From positions 62,001 through 126,000 of the forward strand of contig KK211387.1 in the NCBI GenBank assembly GCA_000622025.1: a stretch of DNA of 64,000 nt, in the 5' to 3' direction. Position numbers and translations under genes: made by a program. This DNA is from Lachnospiraceae bacterium AD3010. GTDB taxonomy: Bacteria; Bacillota; Clostridia; Lachnospirales; Lachnospiraceae. Below, one piece after another: positions 33,145-42,600 of this stretch. The notes under the pieces were generated by a model that was not told where the DNA came from, did no database searches, and saw only the letters and a program-made list of their open reading frames with translations. Every line of letters starts with the position of its first letter. The stretch's first letter is position 1.

Positions 33145-34606
33145 CGGTAAAAAGATAATAAACGTGCTTGATCTAATGGAGGATGCGGCAGGGAAGTTTA
33201 CGGTAAAGACAGCTTACTCCGATCAGGAAAAGAGCATAAGCTTTGAGGAGGTGCTTCTGAAGGCGAGAGCCGTCGGGACCTATCTTCTGAAAAATAATAC
33301 CGGCGAGGGACCTGTGGCGGTTATGCTTAAAAGGAGCGTTGATACCATAGTGGTATTTTTGGGTGTGGTCTATTCAGGGCACGCCTATGCTCCGGTAGGG
33401 CTCGATATTCCGGATGAAAGACGGGAAAAGATATTAAAGCGGCTTAACCCTTCATTTATCATAAATGAAGCTATGCTTCCCGGCATCTTTAATGAAAGGA
33501 TAGACCGCACTCTTCTTGACTTGAAGAGGAAGGACATTTTGATGACCGACCCCCTCTATGTGATCTTTACCTCCGGCTCCGGTGGGGATCCCAAGGGAGT
33601 GATCACATCGCATCTTTCCCTCTTAAATTATATTGAGGGCTACACAGGGGTTATGGGGATAGATGAAAAGGATGTGATGGCGGCCCAGTCACCGCTTGAC
33701 TATATCGCAGCCATAAGGGACATATATGTGCCTCTTTTTACAGGGGCGGAGGATGTACTGGTTCCGAAGGAATACTTTATGCAGCCTGATCTGCTTTTCG
33801 ATCTCTTAAATGAGAAAAGGGTAAGCTGCATAGGCTGGAGTACCTCTGCGATCTCTGTCCTTAGTAAGCTGAAGGCCTTTAAGGATAAAAAGCCGGAATT
33901 CTTACGGAAGATCTGCTTTTCCGGCAGCGTGATGAACGGGGCGGTCCTTCGGCAGTGGCAGGATGAGCTGCCGGATGCGGTGTTTGTAAATCAGTACGGA
34001 CCTACAGAGACCACGGCGAGCTGTACCTATCATAAGATCGATCATAAGGTAGATGAGGATGAGATCATTCCGATCGGCATTCCCTATCCTGAATACAGAG
34101 TCTTCCTTATTTCAGAAGATGACGGTCCGGTTGATAAGGGAGAAGAGGGTGAGATCGCGGTTGCAGGAGCCGGAGTGACCCTGGGTTATATCAATGACCC
34201 TGATAGAACAGCCGCGGCATTCACCTCTAATCCTCTGGAAAAGGCCTTTGATGAGAGGATCTACAGAACCGGAGACATAGGGGTTTTCCGTGAGGACGGA
34301 CTTCTCATGTTCCACGGCAGGAAGGACCGGCAGATAAAGCATATGGGCCACAGAGTGGAGCTTGACGAGATAGAAAGCGCAGCGGCAGCCTCCGGTATTG
34401 AGCGCAGTGCGGCTCTCTATGACGCGGACAGGGAAAACCTATGGCTATTTTACGAGGGAGAGACGGATATTAAGACCCTGGCACTTTCCTTAAGGGAAAA
34501 GCTTCCGGGCTTTATGGTTCCGAGGAAGATAAAGAATGTTGAAGCCCTTCCTCTTCTTCCCAACGGAAAAACAGATTTTAATGCTTTGAAAAGTATGATA
34601 CACTAA
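33131..34606 (+). CDS. Amino-acid adenylation enzyme, DltA-like
   Basis: A stand-alone adenylation domain of 491 residues from the ANL family. The motifs are IFTSGSGGDPKGVI (A3 phosphate loop), NQYGPTETTASCTYH (A5), RIYRTGDIG (A7), GRKDRQIKHMGHRVELDEIE (A8) and LPLLPNGKTDFNAL with the A10 lysine. It should activate a carboxylic acid, probably an amino acid, with ATP and load it on the carrier protein encoded next. DltA activates D-alanine. Whether this enzyme does so cannot be told without its pocket residues being compared. Neighbouring MBOAT, SGNH and carrier genes make an esterification system likely. Confidence 0.88.
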   Translation: MQSFNGKKIINVLDLMEDAAGKFTVKTAYSDQEKSISFEEVLLKARAVGTYLLKNNTGEGPVAVMLKRSVDTIVVFLGVVYSGHAYAPVGLDIPDERREKILKRLNPSFIINEAMLPGIFNERIDRTLLDLKRKDILMTDPLYVIFTSGSGGDPKGVITSHLSLLNYIEGYTGVMGIDEKDVMAAQSPLDYIAAIRDIYVPLFTGAEDVLVPKEYFMQPDLLFDLLNEKRVSCIGWSTSAISVLSKLKAFKDKKPEFLRKICFSGSVMNGAVLRQWQDELPDAVFVNQYGPTETTASCTYHKIDHKVDEDEIIPIGIPYPEYRVFLISEDDGPVDKGEEGEIAVAGAGVTLGYINDPDRTAAAFTSNPLEKAFDERIYRTGDIGVFREDGLLMFHGRKDRQIKHMGHRVELDEIESAAAASGIERSAALYDADRENLWLFYEGETDIKTLALSLREKLPGFMVPRKIKNVEALPLLPNGKTDFNALKSMIH

Positions 34607-34623
34607 GAGCGATTTGGGTCGGA

Positions 34624-34650
34624 GGAAAGATCCTTCGCTTAGGGTAGCGT
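34624..34650. repeat. GATCCTTCGC repeat fragment
   Basis: GGAAAGATCCTTCGCTTAGG is a copy (reverse orientation, partial) of the family seen at 45111 and 61386. It sits in the short gap between the adenylation and carrier genes. Confidence 0.55.
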
Positions 34651-34682
34651 GTAGATTTAAAAGTATAAAGGAGGTGTGAGTA

Positions 34683-34916
34683 TTGAGGGAAAAGCTTCTG
34701 GAAATCCTCACAGAGGTAAGACCGGACATTGATTTTGAAAATGAAACCGAGCTTGTGAGCGGTAATATTCTGGAGTCCTTTGACATCGTCCAGATAGTGG
34801 CAGAGCTGGATGACGAATTTGATATAGAGGTTTCTCCCAAGGATCTTACCGCAGAGAATTTCAATTCCCTGGATGCCCTGGAGGAACTGATAGAAAGGCT
34901 CGCAGGGGAAGGATAA
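34683..34916 (+). CDS. Acyl/aminoacyl carrier protein, DltC-like
   Basis: A four-helix carrier protein of 77 residues. The phosphopantetheine-attachment serine is most likely S32 in GNILESFDIVQIV, where the usual D-S is E-S. It is strongly acidic, as carrier proteins are. The start is TTG at 34683 with AAGGAGGTG well placed upstream. It should carry the acyl group made by the adenylation enzyme to the MBOAT protein. DltC is the closest well-known analogue, but the set differs from classic dlt in size of the MBOAT and the presence of a decarboxylase. Confidence 0.85.
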   Translation: MREKLLEILTEVRPDIDFENETELVSGNILESFDIVQIVAELDDEFDIEVSPKDLTAENFNSLDALEELIERLAGEG

Positions 34917-34919
34917 GCT

Positions 34920-36110
34920 TTGAATACTCCGTATTATCTCTTTGATGCGTCTAAATTCAGGGAGAGGATCCTGTTTTTAAAGAGTGTCTTTCCGGATAAG
35001 GATCTGACCTTTTCCGTAAAGGCGAACCCTTTTCTTCTTTCTGCGCTTCCGGACAGGGACACCGTTAAATATGTGGAGGTATGCAGTCCGGGAGAGCTTT
35101 CCTTATGCAGAGCATCAGGGGTTCCCGGAGACAGGATACTGTATTCCGGGGTTATGAAGGAAAGCACTGATATACGTGAGGCCCTGGATTACGGTGCCGC
35201 TGTCCTTACGGCAGAGAGCAGGCGGCACTACGAGCTTATCGCTTCAGAATGTGAGAGAAGCGGAAAAGCAGCCCGTGTTATACTCCGGCTGTCATCCGGC
35301 AATCAGTTCGGGATGTCCAAAGAGGATATTCTGGACATACTTATGGAGAGGGATAAGAAAAATGTTGAAGTGGCCGGGATTCATTATTATTCCGGAACCG
35401 CAAAGACGAGGCTTAAGCAGATAGAAAAGGATCTTCAGAATCTGTCTTCCCTGCTGGAAGAAGCTGAGAGCAGGGCTTCATTTTCGCCCGCTTTTGTGGA
35501 GTACGGTCCCGGGCTTTCATCGGAGTACTATGAAGGTCCTTATGAAGAAAAGGACAGGGAATTGATAAAGCTCGTGTCGGAGCCCATCAGGGAATTCGGA
35601 AAGAGGTACAGAACCGGTCTCGAGATGGGTCGTTTTATGGCGGCTCCCTCAGGCTCATATTTTACCTCCGTTATGGACATAAAGCTTAACGGAGGCGTGA
35701 ATTATGTGATCTGTGACGGGGGAGTGCATCAGTTAAAATACCACGGCCAGAATATGGCGATGAAGATCCCGCCTGTCTCACTTATCCGTGCCGGTAAAGA
35801 GATATGGAGTACAGAAGCTCCCGGGAAGGATACGGACACAGGGACGGGAGACCTGCCCGGAGGAAGGCATTATTGTATATGCGGAAGCCTCTGCACCACA
35901 GCAGATGTGCTTATCCGGGATATTGAGCTTCCGGAGCTTCTTTTAGGAGATATACTGTGCTTTGGGAGATGCGGCGCCTACTCCGTTACGGAAGGACCAA
36001 TAGCCTTTCTTTCAAGGAATCTGCCGGAGATCTGGCTTCGTGACGGAGAGACAAGACTTCTCAGGGAAAGTAAGGAGAGCTGGAAAATGAATACACCGAT
36101 GTCATTCTGA
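34920..36110 (+). CDS. Fold-type III PLP amino-acid decarboxylase of the dlt-like operon
   Basis: A PLP enzyme of 396 residues from the alanine-racemase-like barrel/DAP-ornithine decarboxylase group. FSVKANPF contains the PLP lysine, EVCSPGELSLCRASG and GLEMGRFMAAPSG are the phosphate-side motifs, and CGSLCTTADVL contains the active-site cysteine of this family. HYYSGTAKTR replaces the HIGSQ seen in DapDC enzymes such as the lysA product at 38,309. It starts 3 bp after the carrier gene. It may make an amine or a modified amino acid for the same decoration system. The last residues (MSF-stop) are encoded by a TCATTCTGAG repeat. Confidence 0.78.
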   Translation: MNTPYYLFDASKFRERILFLKSVFPDKDLTFSVKANPFLLSALPDRDTVKYVEVCSPGELSLCRASGVPGDRILYSGVMKESTDIREALDYGAAVLTAESRRHYELIASECERSGKAARVILRLSSGNQFGMSKEDILDILMERDKKNVEVAGIHYYSGTAKTRLKQIEKDLQNLSSLLEEAESRASFSPAFVEYGPGLSSEYYEGPYEEKDRELIKLVSEPIREFGKRYRTGLEMGRFMAAPSGSYFTSVMDIKLNGGVNYVICDGGVHQLKYHGQNMAMKIPPVSLIRAGKEIWSTEAPGKDTDTGTGDLPGGRHYCICGSLCTTADVLIRDIELPELLLGDILCFGRCGAYSVTEGPIAFLSRNLPEIWLRDGETRLLRESKESWKMNTPMSF

Positions 36111-36413
36111 GGGCGGAGCCCGCCCTGTGCGGCCCCCACTCGCGCATAGCGCACCGATGGCAGCCGTGCTCAGCACGGCTATACGCCATTCAAAATGTGC
36201 CACTGGCACATTTTGCATAAACGGGGGCGTAAAACAAAACAACCAAAAATACACCTGTTTTTGGTTGTGCGTCCACTGGACGTTTTACCATTCTGAGGGC
36301 GGAGCCCGAAGAATCTTCCCAGCGGAGAGGAAAGATCCTTCCTGTTGCTTCGCAACCCCTCGCCGGGGCGGCATCCCACATCTTCGATGTGGGATATGCG
36401 TCGCTTCGCTCAG
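36102..36413. repeat. Intergenic patchwork of perfect palindromes and TCATTCTGAG repeats
   Basis: There is no credible gene. Hairpins seen: AGCCGTGC-TCA-GCACGGCT (36162-36180), CAAAATGTGCC-ACT-GGCACATTTTG (36191-36215), ACAACCAAAAA with TTTTTGGTTGT around an 8-nt loop (36239-36268) and TCCCACATC-TTC-GATGTGGGA (36374-36394). An outer GTAAAAC/GTTTTAC pair encloses 36229-36288. TCATTCTGAGGGCGGAGCCC at 36102-36120, and again at 36289-36317 continuing to GAAGAATCTT, belongs to the widespread repeat family. Confidence 0.8.
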
Positions 36414-36418
36414 GATTT

Positions 36419-36480
36419 GACATCAGTCCGAAGGACTGATGTCGCGGCGACATCTTAGAGCGACAGCGAAAAGATGTTGG
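36419..36480 (+). repeat. Modular double-hairpin element, copy A
   Basis: The first palindrome is GACATCAGTCC-GAA-GGACTGATGTC (36419-36443). A linker ending CGGCGA leads to the second, ACATCTT...AAGATGT with a 14-nt loop (36450-36477), and the element ends in TTGG. The same order is seen at 61194-61337 (two copies) and, on the other strand, at 55967-56028. Confidence 0.8.
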
Positions 36481-36532
36481 TTGTAGAGGATGACAAAAAA
36501 CAGGAATCAGGAATCATGAATCAGGAAACAAG

Positions 36533-38227
36533 ATGAACATAAGAGAAAACTACGAATACTGGATAAAGAACCTTCCGGACGGGAGCCCTCTTAAGGATGA
36601 TCTTCTTTCCGTAAAGGATAATGAAGCGGAGATCACCGACAGATTTTATCAGGAGATAGTCTTCGGAACGGCGGGACTCCGGGGGATCTGCGGAGCCGGA
36701 AGTAACAGGATGAATGATCTCACGGTTTCACGCGCCACAAAGGGGATCGGTGACTATATAATAAAGTCCGGTCTCGACATATCCCGCGGAGTGGTGTTTG
36801 CATACGACTGCCGCTATCACTCAAAGGAGTTTTCCTATCTGGCGGCCGGTATCCTTACTGCAATGGGGATTAAGGTTTATATTTTCCCTTCCTTACGTCC
36901 GACTCCCGAGCTTTCATTCGCTATAAGGGAGCTTAATGCTGTATCCGGGGTAAATATGACCGCAAGCCATAATCCCAAAGAGTATAATGGTTATAAGGTA
37001 TACTGGGAGGACGGAGCGCAGATATCGGGAAAGGTTTCTGACGGGATCTTAAGTGAGATCCAAAAGTACGGCTTCTTTGACGATTTTAAGACGCTTGAGC
37101 CTGAAGACGCGGAAAGAAAAGGCCTCCTCGTGACTTTGGGCGAAGAGATGGACAGGAAGTATCTGGATTACGTGAAGTCTCTTTCCCGGAGAGAGGACAG
37201 CTTACTTGACAAATCGGTTTCTGTTATCTACACTCCCTTAAACGGTGCAGGCAGTATCCCTCTTTCCCGCATAATGAAGGAAAGAGGCTTTGATAATTTC
37301 CGTCTGGTAAAGGAACAGGAGGAACCGGATCCTGAGTTTACCACAGTTCCCTTTCCGAATCCCGAAGAGCCGGCGGCCTTTGGACTTGCTGAAAGCTACG
37401 GAAAAGATAATGACGCCGAGGTGCTTATAGCCACCGACCCGGATGCCGACCGTATGGCGATAGAGGTCAGGGATGGAAATGGCAGATATCAGTTCTTAAA
37501 CGGCAACCAGACCGGAGCCTTAATCATCAATTATCTTGCAGAGAGCGGAAAGGCAGCCGGGAAGCTTCCCGGGAAATATGCAATGATAAAGTCGATCGTT
37601 ACGGGAGACTTCGGGAAGACCATCTGTGAGGCCTATGGGATAACCGTGTTTGAAGCATTGACCGGCTTCAAGAATATCTGCGGCAGGATCCCGGAAACAG
37701 AGGAAAAGGGATACAGGTATTTCTTCGGCTATGAAGAAAGTATTGGCTGTGCTCCGGGAGAAAAGGTCAGGGATAAGGACGGTATCGCTGCCGGAATGCT
37801 TATCGCGGAAATGGCGGCCTTTTATAAGAAGCAGGGACTTACCCTCTTTGAAAAGCTCCGGAAGGTTTATGAGGAGTACGGCTTCTTCGCCGAGAGGCAG
37901 AAGTCCTTTGTACTTAAGGGAATGGAAGGACAGGAGAGGATAGGAAGGATCATGGATCGTTTCCGGAATAAGGCTCCGTCAGCCTTCGGAGGATTTGAGG
38001 TCCGGGATGTCAGGGATTATATAAAAGGCTTCGAGGATATACCGCCATCAAATGTGCTTATTTTCAGTATGAATGATGGCTCCTGGTTTGCTATGAGGCC
38101 CTCAGGAACGGAGCCGAAGATCAAGTTTTATTTTTACACACTTGATCGGAGTGACGGGAAGCGGTCGTCAGATAAGGTAAAGGCACTGGAGGAAGCCGTG
38201 ATCTCAGTGGCCGAAGGTGTGGAGTAG
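36533..38227 (+). CDS. pgcA: Phosphoglucomutase/phosphomannomutase
   Basis: An alpha-D-phosphohexomutase of 564 residues that interconverts hexose-1- and hexose-6-phosphates and feeds nucleotide-sugar synthesis. The four motifs are present: TASHNPKEYNGYKVYW with the phosphoserine, TDPDADRMAIEV with the metal-binding DxDxD, GYEESIGCAPG for sugar binding and MRPSGTEPKIKFYF for phosphate binding. The length is that of the PgcA/PGM2 group rather than the 450-residue ManB/GlmM forms. Substrate preference for glucose or mannose cannot be decided from sequence. Confidence 0.92.
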   Translation: MNIRENYEYWIKNLPDGSPLKDDLLSVKDNEAEITDRFYQEIVFGTAGLRGICGAGSNRMNDLTVSRATKGIGDYIIKSGLDISRGVVFAYDCRYHSKEFSYLAAGILTAMGIKVYIFPSLRPTPELSFAIRELNAVSGVNMTASHNPKEYNGYKVYWEDGAQISGKVSDGILSEIQKYGFFDDFKTLEPEDAERKGLLVTLGEEMDRKYLDYVKSLSRREDSLLDKSVSVIYTPLNGAGSIPLSRIMKERGFDNFRLVKEQEEPDPEFTTVPFPNPEEPAAFGLAESYGKDNDAEVLIATDPDADRMAIEVRDGNGRYQFLNGNQTGALIINYLAESGKAAGKLPGKYAMIKSIVTGDFGKTICEAYGITVFEALTGFKNICGRIPETEEKGYRYFFGYEESIGCAPGEKVRDKDGIAAGMLIAEMAAFYKKQGLTLFEKLRKVYEEYGFFAERQKSFVLKGMEGQERIGRIMDRFRNKAPSAFGGFEVRDVRDYIKGFEDIPPSNVLIFSMNDGSWFAMRPSGTEPKIKFYFYTLDRSDGKRSSDKVKALEEAVISVAEGVE

Positions 38228-38308
38228 GATATTTTATGTCATTCTTGCATTAATCGTATCACCGGGGGTTTACGGGGAGGAATATCTGGAAAGGAGCAGT
38301 ATTAGTAT

Positions 38309-39604
38309 ATGATCAGAGAAATAAAAAACGGAAAGCTTTATTTCGATGGCTGTGACACAACGGCTCTCGCAAAAGAGTACGGCACACCCCTCTATGTTTT
38401 TTCGGAAAGCGACATTGAAAGCCGCCTGGCGGAGTTAAAAAGGGACTTTACGGAAAAGTACGGTAACTGCCGTGTGGCCTATGCTTCAAAGGCTTTCTGC
38501 AGTAAGGGCATGTACAAGCTTCTTGAGAAAAGCGGCTTTTCCATAGATGTGGTTAGCGGCGGTGAGCTTGCGGTTGCCATGTCGGTCGATTTTCCCGCGG
38601 ACAGGATCGAATTTAACGGGAATAATAAGCTTCCGTCCGAAATTGATATGGCGGTTGATTACGGTGTCCGGCGCTTTATCCTTGATGGAACGAAGGAACT
38701 CCCTCTTATTGAGGAGGCCTGCAAAAAGTATGACAAAAAGGTAAAAGTAGTGGTCCGCATTACTCCGGGGGTTGCGGCATCGACGCACGACTACATCATT
38801 ACGGGAAAGCTGGACTCCAAGTTCGGTATCCCCATGGAGGATGATGTGCTCTATCCGCTTATTAAAAGCGTGATAGACTCACCGTATACGGAGTTCCAGG
38901 GACTGCATATGCACATAGGTTCCCAGCTCTTTACCACAAAGGAATATCTGGAATCCCTTGAAGTGATGCTTACCACGGCGACGGAGGTAAAGAGGCGGTA
39001 CGGAGAGGATATAAAGGAATTTAACTTAGGCGGAGGCTTCGGAGTAACCTACACAGATGAAGAGAGAAAGCCCTATTCCTTCTTCCTTGATCCCCTGATG
39101 AAGAGGGTGATCGAGTGGTCAGAGGATATGGGAATGGAGAGACCGAAGGTTTCCATAGAGCCCGGACGGAGCATAGTGGCTGAGGCCGGGATCACTCTTT
39201 ATACCGTGGGACAGATCAAGGAAATAAAGGATGTCAGGAAGTATGTGTCAATTGACGGGGGAATGGGAGACAATATAAGGGTTCCACTTTATGATGCGGT
39301 TTACACCGGGATCATAGCAAATAAGGCAGAGGAGCCCTGTACAGACAAGGTCACGATCTGCGGTAAGTGCTGTGAGTCAGGTGATATAATAATCCGTGAT
39401 CTGATGATCCCGGAAAGCACCGAGGCCGGTGACATAGTGGCGGTTTATACTACCGGAGCATACGGATATTCCATGGCTTCAAACTATAATAACTGCCCCA
39501 TACCCGCATCAGTGCTTGTGAAAGACGGCCGTCACGCCCTTCTCATCAGGCGGCAGACCTATGAGCAGATCATGGAGAATCAGCTCGTACCGGAATGGCT
39601 GTGA
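38309..39604 (+). CDS. lysA: Diaminopimelate decarboxylase
   Basis: A fold-type III PLP enzyme of 431 residues that makes lysine from meso-diaminopimelate. VAYASKAFCSKG has the PLP lysine; HMHIGSQLF, FNLGGGFGV, SIEPGRSIVAEAG, CGKCCESGDI (active-site cysteine) and YTTGAYGYSMASNYN complete the family pattern. AGGAGCAG precedes ATG 38309 at a good distance. It is distinct from the more diverged decarboxylase at 34,920. It stands between pgcA and carB, so this stretch looks like ordinary metabolism. Confidence 0.94.
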   Translation: MIREIKNGKLYFDGCDTTALAKEYGTPLYVFSESDIESRLAELKRDFTEKYGNCRVAYASKAFCSKGMYKLLEKSGFSIDVVSGGELAVAMSVDFPADRIEFNGNNKLPSEIDMAVDYGVRRFILDGTKELPLIEEACKKYDKKVKVVVRITPGVAASTHDYIITGKLDSKFGIPMEDDVLYPLIKSVIDSPYTEFQGLHMHIGSQLFTTKEYLESLEVMLTTATEVKRRYGEDIKEFNLGGGFGVTYTDEERKPYSFFLDPLMKRVIEWSEDMGMERPKVSIEPGRSIVAEAGITLYTVGQIKEIKDVRKYVSIDGGMGDNIRVPLYDAVYTGIIANKAEEPCTDKVTICGKCCESGDIIIRDLMIPESTEAGDIVAVYTTGAYGYSMASNYNNCPIPASVLVKDGRHALLIRRQTYEQIMENQLVPEWL

Positions 39605-39610
39605 GGTGTT

Positions 39611-39660
39611 TTTCTGAGGGCGGAGCCCGAAGAATCTTAAGATCCTTCGCTGACGTTCAG
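39611..39660. repeat. Inverted pair of TCATTCTGAG-family repeats
   Basis: TTCTGAGGGCGGAGCCC continuing to GAAGAATCTT runs forward (39611-39638), and AAGATCCTTCGCTGACG runs in reverse (39639 onward). The junction CGAAGAATCTTAAGATCC with CTTCG forms a near-perfect palindrome at 39629-39650. Confidence 0.7.
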
Positions 39661-39694
39661 ACAAAACAACAATATATGAAAGGAATATCAATAA

Positions 39695-42600
39695 ATGCCA
39701 CGCAGAAACGATATCAAAAAGGTAATGATAATAGGCTCCGGTCCTATCGTGATAGGACAGGCCTGTGAATTTGATTATTCGGGAACCCAGGCCTGCAAGG
39801 CTCTCCGGAGCTTAGGTTATGAAGTGGTCCTTGTGAATTCGAATCCCGCCACCATAATGACGGATCCGGAAATGGCTGATGAAACCTACATAGAACCACT
39901 GAATGCAGAGCGGGTGGAAAAGATCATTGAAAAGGAAAGGCCGGATGCGCTGCTTCCGAATCTTGGCGGACAATCGGGACTGAACCTCTGCTCCGAGCTT
40001 TACAAAAAGGGAGTTCTCGATAAGTATGACGTCAAGGTGATAGGTGTCCAGGTGGATGCCATTGAGCGTGGAGAGGACAGAACGGAATTCAAAAAGACCA
40101 TGAATGAGCTGGGCATTGAGATGGCGCGTTCAAAGGCCTGCTATTCTGTTGATGAGGCACTCACTATCGCAGACGAGCTCGGATACCCGGTGGTACTCCG
40201 TCCCGCATATACCATGGGAGGCGCAGGAGGCGGCTTTGTTTACAATAAGGAGGAATTAAAGGTTGTCTGTGAGAGAGGCCTGCAGGCTTCCCTCATTCAT
40301 CAGGTCCTGGTGGAGGAATCGATCCTCGGCTGGGAGGAGCTGGAGCTGGAAGTGGTCCGTGACAGCAAGAATAATATGATCACAGTCTGCTTCATAGAGA
40401 ACGTGGACGCTGTGGGAGTGCATACCGGTGACTCCTTCTGCACCGCACCAATGCTCACGATTGCCGAAGACCTGCAGCAGGAGCTCCAGAGACAGGCCTA
40501 TTCCATAGTGGAACATATCGGTGTTATCGGCGGAACAAACGTGCAGTTTGCCCATGACCCGAAGAGCGGCCGCATCATAGTTATCGAGATCAATCCCAGA
40601 ACCTCACGTTCGTCAGCTCTTGCAAGCAAGGCTACGGGCTTCCCCATCGCTCTGGTGTCTGCAAAGCTGGCAGCGGGACTTACACTTGACGAGCTTCCCT
40701 GCGGAAAGTACGGAACACTTGACAAATATAAGCCCGACGGAGACTACGTGGTAGTTAAGTTTGCCCGCTGGGCCTTTGAGAAATTCAAGGGAGTAGAGGA
40801 TAAGCTCGGTACCCAGATGAGAGCCGTGGGCGAGGTCATGAGTATCGGAAAGAACTATAAGGAGGCCTTTCAGAAGGCGGTTCGCTCCCTAGAAAAGGGG
40901 CGTTACGGCCCGGGTCATGTAAAAGACTACGCTGAAAGGTCAAAGGAGGAGCTTCTGGGTCTCCTTCGCAGTGCTTCATCGGAACGGCATTTCATAATGT
41001 ATGAGGCTCTCCGTAAGGGTGCTACGGTTAAGGAGATCTTTGATATCACCTCTGTCAAGGAGTACTTTATAAATGAGATGAAGGAGCTTGTAGAGGAGGA
41101 AGAAGCCCTTATCAGGGATTTCCACGGGAAAGTGCCGTCTCCTGAAGCTCTTATAAAGGCAAAGAAGGACGGCTTTGCCGACAGGTATTTATCGGAGATA
41201 CTTGATATTTCAGAAGAGGCTGTCCGTGAAGCCAGGGAAAATGCCGGCTGCAGGGAAATGTGGGATAAGGTTCATGTTAGCGGAACAGAGGATTCAGCCT
41301 ACTATTATTCCAGCTACTCTCTTGACAGTGATCTCGAGAATCCTGCCGCTGATAAAAAGAAGGTTATGATTTTAGGCGGAGGCCCCAACAGGATAGGGCA
41401 GGGGATCGAGTTTGACTACTGCTGTGTGCATGCCGCAAAGTCCTTAAAGAAGCTGGGCTTTGAAACCATAATAGTAAACTGTAATCCGGAGACCGTGTCT
41501 ACGGACTATGATACAAGTGATAAGCTATACTTCGAGCCCCTTACCCTTGAGGATGTGCTCAGTATCTACAATAAGGAAAAGCCGGTGGGAGTGATCGCGC
41601 AGTTCGGAGGGCAGACACCCTTGAATCTCGCGGCTGAACTTGAAAAGTACGGTGTAAGGATACTCGGTACCTCGCCTAAGGTTATTGATCTTGCGGAGGA
41701 CAGGGATCAGTTCCGCTCCGTTATGGATAAGCTTGGTATCCCGATGCCGGAGTCGGGGATGGCTACCACGGTTCCTGAAGCCTTAGAGCTTGCCCACAGG
41801 ATCGGCTACCCCGTAATGGTGCGTCCTTCCTATGTTCTCGGAGGCAGGGGAATGGAGATAGTACGGGATGACGACAGTATGCGGGATTATATGAACGCTG
41901 CTGTTGGAGTTACTCCAGACCGTCCCATCCTTATTGACAGGTTCCTCCATCACGCCCTGGAATGTGAAGCGGATGCCATAAGTGACGGAAAAGATGCCTT
42001 TGTTCCTGCGGTGATGGAGCATATAGAGCTTGCGGGGATACATTCGGGCGACAGCGCCTGCATCATTCCTTCAAAGCATATTCCGGAGGAGGCTCTTGAT
42101 ACCATAAGGGAGTACACGAAGAAGATCGCAACGGAAATGAACGTTGTGGGACTTATGAATATGCAGTATGCCATAGAGGACGGAAAGGTCTATGTGCTGG
42201 AAGCAAATCCCAGGGCATCAAGGACGGTACCTCTGGTATCAAAGGTCTGCGCTATAAGTATGGTTCCGATAGCGATAGATATAATAACCGGAGATATCAC
42301 CGGAAGAAAGTCTCCCGTGCCCGAGCTTAAGCAGAAGAGCATTCCATATTTCGGCGTGAAGGAAGCGGTATTCCCCTTCAATATGTTCCCCGAGGTGGAT
42401 CCGGTGCTTGGCCCTGAAATGCGTTCAACAGGTGAGGTTCTGGGACTTGCGGACACATCCGGTGAAGCCTTCTTCAAGGCTGCGGAGGCGGCAAAGGCCG
42501 GACTGCCGCTGGAGGGAAGCGTCCTTATCTCGGTTAATGACGAGGATAAGCCCGAGGCCGCGGAGATCGCCGGGCTGTTCTATGAAAACGGCTTCAAGAT

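Noticed and set aside
30581-34916. Classical dlt operon for D-alanylation
   Set aside because: Kept as dlt-like only: the MBOAT is AlgI-sized, gene order differs and a decarboxylase is included, so D-alanine specificity is not shown.
36127-36453. Overlapping frames of 66-97 codons on both strands
   Set aside because: They lie entirely on palindromes and repeats, are rich in Arg and Cys, and have no ribosome site.
36419-36480. Retron or group II intron RNA
   Set aside because: No reverse transcriptase gene is nearby and the element is only about 60 bp.
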